A stretch of 64,000 nucleotides of DNA, taken from NCBI RefSeq assembly GCF_039655745.1, contig NZ_JBBYXI010000001.1, positions 1 to 64,000 of the forward strand, in the 5' to 3' direction. Origin of the DNA: Hohaiivirga grylli. Its GTDB lineage: Bacteria > Pseudomonadota > Alphaproteobacteria > Rhizobiales > Beijerinckiaceae. The notes below the pieces were generated by a model. The model saw only the letters and a program-made list of their open reading frames with translations. It was not told the origin of the DNA and ran no database searches. Position 1 is the stretch's first letter. Each line of letters starts with the position of its first letter. Shown piece by piece: positions 44,225-51,900 of the stretch. The translations under genes and the position numbers were made by a program.

Positions 44225-45313
44225 TTATTTAACTGTACCCTTAATTATTCTCTCACCTTTTTCAATCATAAATTGAATTGGATTATCTGAAGGAAGAGTA
44301 GATGTAGGAGGCGGGCGGCCTTCTATATCTCGAAGATACTGAGTTAGAACTTCGGAAATCTTTAAAGCTTCAACACTAGGCCACCATTTTGATAAATTTC
44401 GTGCCAGTTCATCAACCTGATCATATTTTGAAGAGTTATATATAAGAACAGGTGCAATTTCCGCTAAGCTTTTGTCTGCTGTAGCAAAAATGAAGTATTC
44501 TCCCTGCTTAATATTTTGATCATTTTTATTAATTTTAGCCACGAAATCACTCATATGAGTAATATCCCATGCAGCATTCTTAATTCCTCTAATTGCCCTC
44601 TCACGATCCGTAGAATGTAAATTTTTAATAACCCGCTTTTTCTTGTGAGGAGAGAAATACATTGTTGCAAAAATTGCAGCAGGGCCTGCAAAAAAATAAT
44701 CTTGCACCATCCATTTGAGCAATGAAAGTGCACGATCCAATTGTGTTAAGTTTGAAAGCTCAAGTTCTGCAATTTTTAAAGCAACTATATAGTTACGTCT
44801 CCACCGACTTAGTGGATAAGCTAAATCTAATTTTTGGGTCTCTTTTAAACTAACGCTCGGCAAACGTTGAATTCGCCCTTGGGCTAAATCAACCCAACTA
44901 TTTGCTTGACCGTAATCTGCCACTCTAAACCAAGCTAATTTCTCTAATGCTTTTTGATTTCCTTCACAGCTTGCAAGTTCATGAAATGCAATAGATGGTT
45001 CTATAAAGATATTCATTGTTTGAGAGAATGCCATCAAATCTATGGCAAGCTTCGTCACATCATCCATTCGAGACGGAATGCCAAATTGAGCAACATTAAT
45101 CATACGAGATACAATGTTTAAATCTGGCAATAATTGAATTTTTTTCTCTTCAAAATGCTGAAGATGCAATATACTTTCTATAGAGAATAAATCAAATTTT
45201 TCAAAAGCGTAACCAAACACTAACGCATTTGATTTAAGTAATCTTTGCCTGATATCAACGATATCATTGTAGGGAAATTTTGGATCGCATTGAACAAGAA
45301 ATTCCACGTCCAT
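44225..45313 (-). CDS. Unknown protein with a PIN-like nuclease pattern
   Basis: 362 residues, AT-rich, no signal peptide. I do not recognise the family with certainty. The spacing of acidic residues resembles a PIN-like RNase: LLPDLNIVSRM near residue 62, AFHELAS near 108, then after a helical insert AAWDITHMSDF near 250 and FATADKSLAEIA near 275. The C-terminus is helical (IQFMIEKGERIIKG). It sits upstream of a DUF4145-like gene with about 30 bases between the stop and the preferred start, in the same direction. A toxin or defence nuclease with its partner is plausible, but this is inference. AGGA lies almost directly before ATG 45313, so the start is uncertain. Confidence 0.6.
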   Translation of the reverse strand: MDVEFLVQCDPKFPYNDIVDIRQRLLKSNALVFGYAFEKFDLFSIESILHLQHFEEKKIQLLPDLNIVSRMINVAQFGIPSRMDDVTKLAIDLMAFSQTMNIFIEPSIAFHELASCEGNQKALEKLAWFRVADYGQANSWVDLAQGRIQRLPSVSLKETQKLDLAYPLSRWRRNYIVALKIAELELSNLTQLDRALSLLKWMVQDYFFAGPAAIFATMYFSPHKKKRVIKNLHSTDRERAIRGIKNAAWDITHMSDFVAKINKNDQNIKQGEYFIFATADKSLAEIAPVLIYNSSKYDQVDELARNLSKWWPSVEALKISEVLTQYLRDIEGRPPPTSTLPSDNPIQFMIEKGERIIKGTVK

Positions 45314-45387
45314 ATCCTAATATTTGGAGCTAGTAAATTTTACTAAATTATATAAAATTTTCAATTATAATTATTAGTCCCTGGACC

Positions 45388-45960
45388 TCAAATCGCATTC
45401 ACTGCTTCTTTCAGCCCCTTGAGCGGGACACGGAGCCTGATGGGTTTTCCGGCCTTGTTCCAGAACTGGACGAAGACACTTTCGGCTTTTGATATCTGGC
45501 CGGAGAGAACTGGGCCGACGACTGTCTGGCCAATACAGACTGTTTTATTGCAGCCGTTAAACTTGATTTGAGCAAAGACCTGGCCCGTGGAAAGCCGTAG
45601 TTCCAAGCCTTTTGATATCTGCGTGTCAGGTGCAGTCCGTACGATCATATGCGGCTCACCACTATCGGTTGCAGCAAGTGACCAGCTAAAAACAAGAGCC
45701 TTCGTTGATTTGTCTTCTATGGTCTGGCTGGCGTTACAGACTTTGCGTCTCTCGCGTAAGTTTTCGTCACAAATCAGAATCCAGTTTTCAAACGGCTGGA
45801 AATAGCGGCGATACTGACCAAGCGGAACATTTTCCGGCAAAACAACATCGGAAGGACGGATCTGATATCTGCCGCGTGCGCTTGAATCATTTTCAGCGGC
45901 GGAGATGGCTCCGCCGCTGATAAGCATCATAACCATCACCAGAAGGGTGATAAGTCTCAT
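45388..45960 (-). CDS. Invasion-associated locus B (IalB) family protein
   Basis: A 190-residue secreted protein. The signal peptide spans about residues 1-21 (LITLLVMVMMLISGGAIS). The IalB domain follows: FENWILICDENLRERRKVC, then MIVRTAPD, STGQVFAQIKFNGCNKTVC with conserved Cys pairs, and FWNKAGKPIRLRVPLKGL. IalB was named for erythrocyte invasion in Bartonella, but most homologues are general periplasmic or outer-membrane proteins. It starts 9 bases after the stop of the giant trimeric adhesin and is almost certainly co-transcribed, which suggests a helper role for the adhesin. Confidence 0.9.
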   Translation of the reverse strand: MRLITLLVMVMMLISGGAISAAENDSSARGRYQIRPSDVVLPENVPLGQYRRYFQPFENWILICDENLRERRKVCNASQTIEDKSTKALVFSWSLAATDSGEPHMIVRTAPDTQISKGLELRLSTGQVFAQIKFNGCNKTVCIGQTVVGPVLSGQISKAESVFVQFWNKAGKPIRLRVPLKGLKEAVNAI

Positions 45961-45969
45961 TGAGTTACC

Positions 45970-48900
45970 TCAGTTCAGTGTAATACTCAGGCCACCGCCG
46001 ACACCCCAGTGACCACCGGATGTGGTCGCGGAGAGATTGGCACGTACCATACCATCTTCACTGGTATAGCCAACACCCATCGCAAAGGCACCCTCACCAC
46101 GCCATGCACCACCACCAACGGCCGTGCTCCACTTGCCCGGACGGTTGTCATAGCGAAGCGATGCGGCTGCAAGACCAACTGCTGCTGCCTGACGTGCTTC
46201 CTTCTTCGCCTTGGTGATTTCCTGATTGAGGCTATCAAACTTCATATCAGTGTAGGCATTGGCCTGCTGGAGAGTTTCAGCGGACTTGTAGTCTGTATAG
46301 GATCGTGATTCCTGCAAGGTTTGCTGAACACGCTGATCAATATACTGGTTGTTCACACTACCACCACTGACAGCTTCACGCAGCTGCGCAACGTTCACCG
46401 CGTCCGAGTCGTTGACACCTGCTGCAACGTTCGTGATCACAACAGGAGCGTTCGGATCACCACCCTCAAGAGTCACAGTATTGGACTTTGTTCCATCAGG
46501 GTTGAGGTCATACTTAACCGCATTCTGGTCAAGCTCTTCAACCTTCTGGTTGGTTTCATAGAGCTGGGAACCATTGACGGCATCGGTCGATGTCGCACTC
46601 AGGGTACCTGCTGCAACATTGGTGATCTTGTTGGTCTGAGATGAACCATGGCTGGCACTGAATGCACCAAGGTTATTATCCCAGAGCAATGCGTCATTCT
46701 GCAGAACTTCAATCGAGTTATCGATATTATCAACCCGGTTGTTGACGTTATTGACGCTGTTGCTCAGTCCACCCAGTGCATCACCAACGTTGTCATATGA
46801 GTTCGTTGTTGTTGAACCGTCTGAGTTCACATTGGTGAGGTTATAGGTTGGGCCTGTCCAGGTGCCGGTTTCACTGTCATAAGATGCACCACCACCAAGC
46901 GCAGAGGCTGAGCCTTCGCCAATAGTGGCGACATTCTGGTTGGTCTCATGCAGCTGAGAACCATTCACTGCATCCGATGAGTTTGCAGAAACATCACCAT
47001 CAGCAACATTGGTCAGCTTCTGGGCATCACCCGGATTTGAAGCATCACCACCATCAGCGACCAGTGTGAGTTCATTCTCATTACCTGTCCGCTGAACCGG
47101 GCCAACCGTACCATTATCGATATTTGTCGTAATGTTATCGACACGTGTGTTGACGTTAGAGATGCTGCTGTTCACACCACCCAAAGCATCACCGACATTG
47201 TTGTAAGCAACGGTCGTCGTTGTGCCATCAACACCGATGCGTGCGATGTTATAGGTTGGAGCTGTCCATGTGCTGCCATCAAAGCTTGCACCACCACCGA
47301 AGTAGGAAGCAACCGTCTGATTGGTTGTAAACAGCTGAGAACCGTTCACTGCATCCGTTGAGGTTACGCTCAGCGTACCTGCTGCAACATTGGTGATCTT
47401 GTTCTGAGCACTGCTGCCATGGCTGGCGCTATAAGAACCCAGAAGATCATCCCACAACAGAGCGTCTGTATTCAGATTCTCAACATTTTGGGTCAGCGCA
47501 TACAGCTGAGAACCGTTGACTGCGTCCAGTGAGCTGGCTGTGACAGCACCGTCAGCAACATTGGTCAGCTTCTGGGCAGCTCCCGGATTAGAGGCGTCAC
47601 CACCAGCAGCAATCAGTGACAGAACTGCTGTTGCTGTACGTTGAACCGGACCAATTTCACCATTGGTGATGTTCGTTGTCAGGTTCGTCACATTGGTCTC
47701 AAGACTGTTGAGATGGGTGTTGGTGTTACCAATGCTGGTGTTCAGACCACCAAGCGCATCGCCAACGTTGTTGTAGGTGCTGGACGTTGTTGTGCCATCA
47801 ACCGCAACATTGGTGATGTTGTAGGTTGGGGCTGTACCGGCACCGATGTCTGCACCACCACCCAGATACTGAGATGTATTCAGGTTTGTGGCATAAAGTT
47901 GCGAACCATTAACCGCATCCGTTGATGCTGCACTCAGTGTGCCAGCAGCAACATTGGTGATCTTGTTGGTTGTGACAGCTCCATGGCTGGCACTGAACGC
48001 ACCAAGCGTATCATCCCACAACAGAGCATCTGTACCCAGATCAGTGATTGTCTGACCAAGAGCATAAAGCTGAGAACCATTAACAGCTTCAAGCGAGGTT
48101 GCTGTCACAGCACCATCCGCAACATTGTCCAGCTTCTGGGCAGCACCCGGAGCTGAGGCATTGCCGCCGGAAGCAATCAGTGACAGAGTTGTGGTGGCTG
48201 TCCGCTGAACCGGACCGATTTCACCATTGGTGATGTTCGTTGTCAGGTTCGTCACATTGGTCTCAAGACTGTTGAGATGGGTGTTGGTATTGCCAATGCT
48301 GGTGTTCAGACCACCCAGCGCATCACCAACGTTGTTGTAGGTGCTGGAGGTTGTTGTTCCGTCAACCGCAACATTGGTGATGTTGTAGGTTGGCGCTGTA
48401 CCGGCACCAATGTCTGCACCACCACCCAGATACTGGGACGTATTCAGGTTGGTGGCATAAAGCTGGGAACCATTAACCGCATCCGTTGATGCTGCACTCA
48501 ATGTGCCAGGGGCAACATTGGTCAGCTTCTGAGCTGCACCCGGAGCTGAGGCATTGCCGCCGGAAGCGATCAGTGACAGCGTCGTTGTGGCTGTGCGCTG
48601 AACAGGACCGATTTCACCATTGGTGATGTTCGTTGTCAGGTTTGTGACGTTTGTCTCAAGGCTGTTGAGATGTGTATTGGTATTACCAATGCTGGTGTTC
48701 AGACCACCCAGTGCATCACCAACGTTGTTGTAGGTGCTGGAGGTTGTTGTGCCATCAACTGCAACATTGGTGATGTTGTAGGTTGGGGCTGTACCGGCAC
48801 CAATGTCGGCACCACCACCAAGATACTGGGACGTATTCAGGTTGGTGGCATAAAGCTGGGAACCATTGACTGCATCGGTTGATGCTGCACTCAGTGTGCC

Positions 48901-51900
48901 AGCGGCAACATTGGTGATCTTGTTGGTTGTGACAGCACCATGGCTGGCACTGAACGCACCAAGCGTATCATCCCACAACAGAGCATCTGTACCCAGATCA
49001 GTGATTGTCTGACCAAGGGCGTACAGCTGAGAACCATTAACAGCTTCAAGCGAGGTTGCTGTCACAGCACCATCTGCAACATTGTCCAGCTTCTGGGCGG
49101 CGCCCGGAGCGGAGGCATCTCCACCAGAAGCAATCAGGGACAGGGTTGTTGTGGCCGTACGCTGAACCGGACCGATTTCACCATTGGTGATGTTCGTTGT
49201 CAGGTTCGTCACATTGGTCTCAAGACTGTTGAGATGGGTATTGGTGTTACCAATGCTGGTGTTCAAACCACCCAGCGCATCGCCAACGTTGTTGTAGGTG
49301 CTGGACGTTGTTGTTCCATCAACTGCAACATTGGTGATGTTGTAGGTTGGGGCTGTACCGGCACCAATATCTGCACCACCACCAAGATACTGAGATGTAT
49401 TCAGGTTTGTGGCATAAAGCTGCGAACCATTAACCGCATCCGTTGATGCTGCACTCAGTGTGCCAGCAGCAACATTGGTGATCTTGTTGGTTGTGACAGC
49501 TCCATGGCTGGCACTGAACGCACCAAGGGTATTATCCCACAACAGAGCATCTGTACCCAGATCAGTGATTGTCTGACCAAGAGCATAAAGCTGAGAACCA
49601 TTAACAGCTTCAAGCGAGGTTGCTGTCACAGCACCATCCGCAACATTGTCCAGCTTCTGGGCTGCACCCGGAGCTGAGGCATTGCCGCCGGAAGCAATCA
49701 GGGACAATGTTGTTGTAGCAGTACGCTGAACCGGACCGATTTCACCATTGGTGATGTTCGTTGTCAGGTTCGTCACATTGGTCTCAAGACTGTTGAGATG
49801 CGTATTGGTGTTACCAATGCTGGTGTTCACACCACCAAGAGCGTCTCCAACGTTGTTGTAAGTTGTGCTGGTCGTTGTACCATCAACTGCAACATTGGTG
49901 ATGACATAGTCCGGAGCAACACCTGCTGCAACATCAGCACCACCACCGAAATACTGAGACGTATTCTGGTTCGTGTTATGAAGCTGCGAGCCATTAATAG
50001 CCTCTGTCGAGTAAGAGCTCACATCACCAGCTTCAATGTTGGTAATCTTGTTTGTAAGCGTTGAACCATGGCTCGCACTGAACATGCCATAGGTATCATC
50101 CCAAAGGAGGGCATCAGCGCCAAGATTGGTGATTGTCTGACCAAGGGCGTAGAGCTGTGAACCGTTCACGGCATCCAAGGAGCTGGCTGTGACAGCACCG
50201 TCAGCAACATTGGTCAGCTTCTGGGCTGCACCTGGAGCTGAGGCATTGCCGCCGGAAGCAATCAGCGACAGCGTTGTTGTGGCTGTCCGCTGAACCGGAC
50301 CGATTTCACCATTGGTGATGTTCGTTGTCAGGTTCGTCACATTGGTCTCAAGACTGTTGAGATGGGTGTTGGTGTTACCAATGCTGGTGTTCAGACCACC
50401 AAGCGCATCACCAACGTTGTTGTAGGTGCTGGAGGTTGTCGTTCCATCAACCGCAACATTGGTGATGTTGTAGGTTGGGGCTGTACCGGCACCAATATCG
50501 GCACCACCACCAAGATACTGAGATGTATTCAGGTTTGTGGCATAAAGCTGGGAACCATTGACCGCATCCGTTGAGACTGCACTCAGTGTACCAGCAGCAA
50601 CATTGGTGATCTTGTTGGTTGTGACAGCTCCATGGCTGGCACTGAACGCACCGAGCGTATCATCCCACAACAGAGCATCTGTACTCAGATCAGTGATTGT
50701 CTGACCAAGAGCGTAGAGCTGCGAACCGTTGACGGCGTCCAGTGAGTTGGCTGTGACAGCACCATCCGCAACATTGGTCAGCTTCTGGGCTGCACCCGGA
50801 GCTGAGGCATTGCCGCCGGAAGCGATCAGCGACAGGGTTGTTGTGGCTGTCCGCTGAACCGGACCAATTTCACCATTGGTGATATTCGTTGTCAGGTTCG
50901 TCACATTGGTCTCAAGACTGTTGAGATGGGTATTGGTATTGCCAATGCTGGTGTTCAGACCACCCAGTGCATCGCCAACGTTGTTGTAGGTGCTGGACGT
51001 TGTTGTTCCGTCAACCGCAACATTGGTGATGTTGTAGGTTGGGGCTGTACCGGCACCAATATCGGCACCACCACCAAGATACTGAGATGTATTCAGGTTG
51101 GTGGCATAAAGCTGGGAACCGTTAACCGCATCCGTTGAGACTGCACTCAATGTGCCAGGGGCAACATTGGTCAGCTTCTGAGCGACACCCGGAGCAGAGG
51201 CATCTCCACCGGAAGCAATCAGCGACAGGGTTGTTGTGGCTGTCCGCTGAACCGGACCAATTTCACCATTGGTGATATTGGTCGTCAGGTTCGTCACATT
51301 GGTCTCAAGACTGTTGAGATGTGTATTGGTGTTACCAATGCTGGTGTTCAGACCACCCAGTGCATCGCCAACGTTGTTGTAGGTACTGGACGTTGTCGTT
51401 CCATCAACCGCAACGTTTGTGATGTTGTAGGTTGGGGCTACACCTCCTCCTGCAACGTCAGCGCCACCACCCAGATACTGCGACGTATTCTGGTTAGTTT
51501 CATTAAGCTGCGAGCCATTAATGGCCTCTGTCGAGTAAGAGCTCACATCACCAGCTTCGACATTGGTAATCTTGTTTGTAAGCGTTGAGCCATGGCTTGC
51601 ACTGAACATGCCATAGGTATCATCCCACAACAGGGCATCAACACTACCGCCAATGCTTTGGCTTAATGCGTACAGCTGAGAACCATTAACGGCCTCCAGT
51701 GAACTTGCAGAAATCTCACCATCAGCAACATTGGCCAGCTTCTGGGCAACACCCGGAGCAGAGGCACTACCACCAGAGGCAATCAGTGACAGGGTTGTTG
51801 TTGCCGTACGTTGAACCGGGCCAATCTCACCATTGACGATATTGGTCGTCAGATTTGTCAGGTTCGTTTCAACATTGTTGATATGGGTGTTTGCATTTCC

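Noticed and set aside
43446..45387. A complete integrated element at tRNA-Ser with flanking att repeats
   Set aside because: I found no integrase and no second copy of the tRNA 3' end downstream of the AT-rich gene pair, so only a small cassette is supported.
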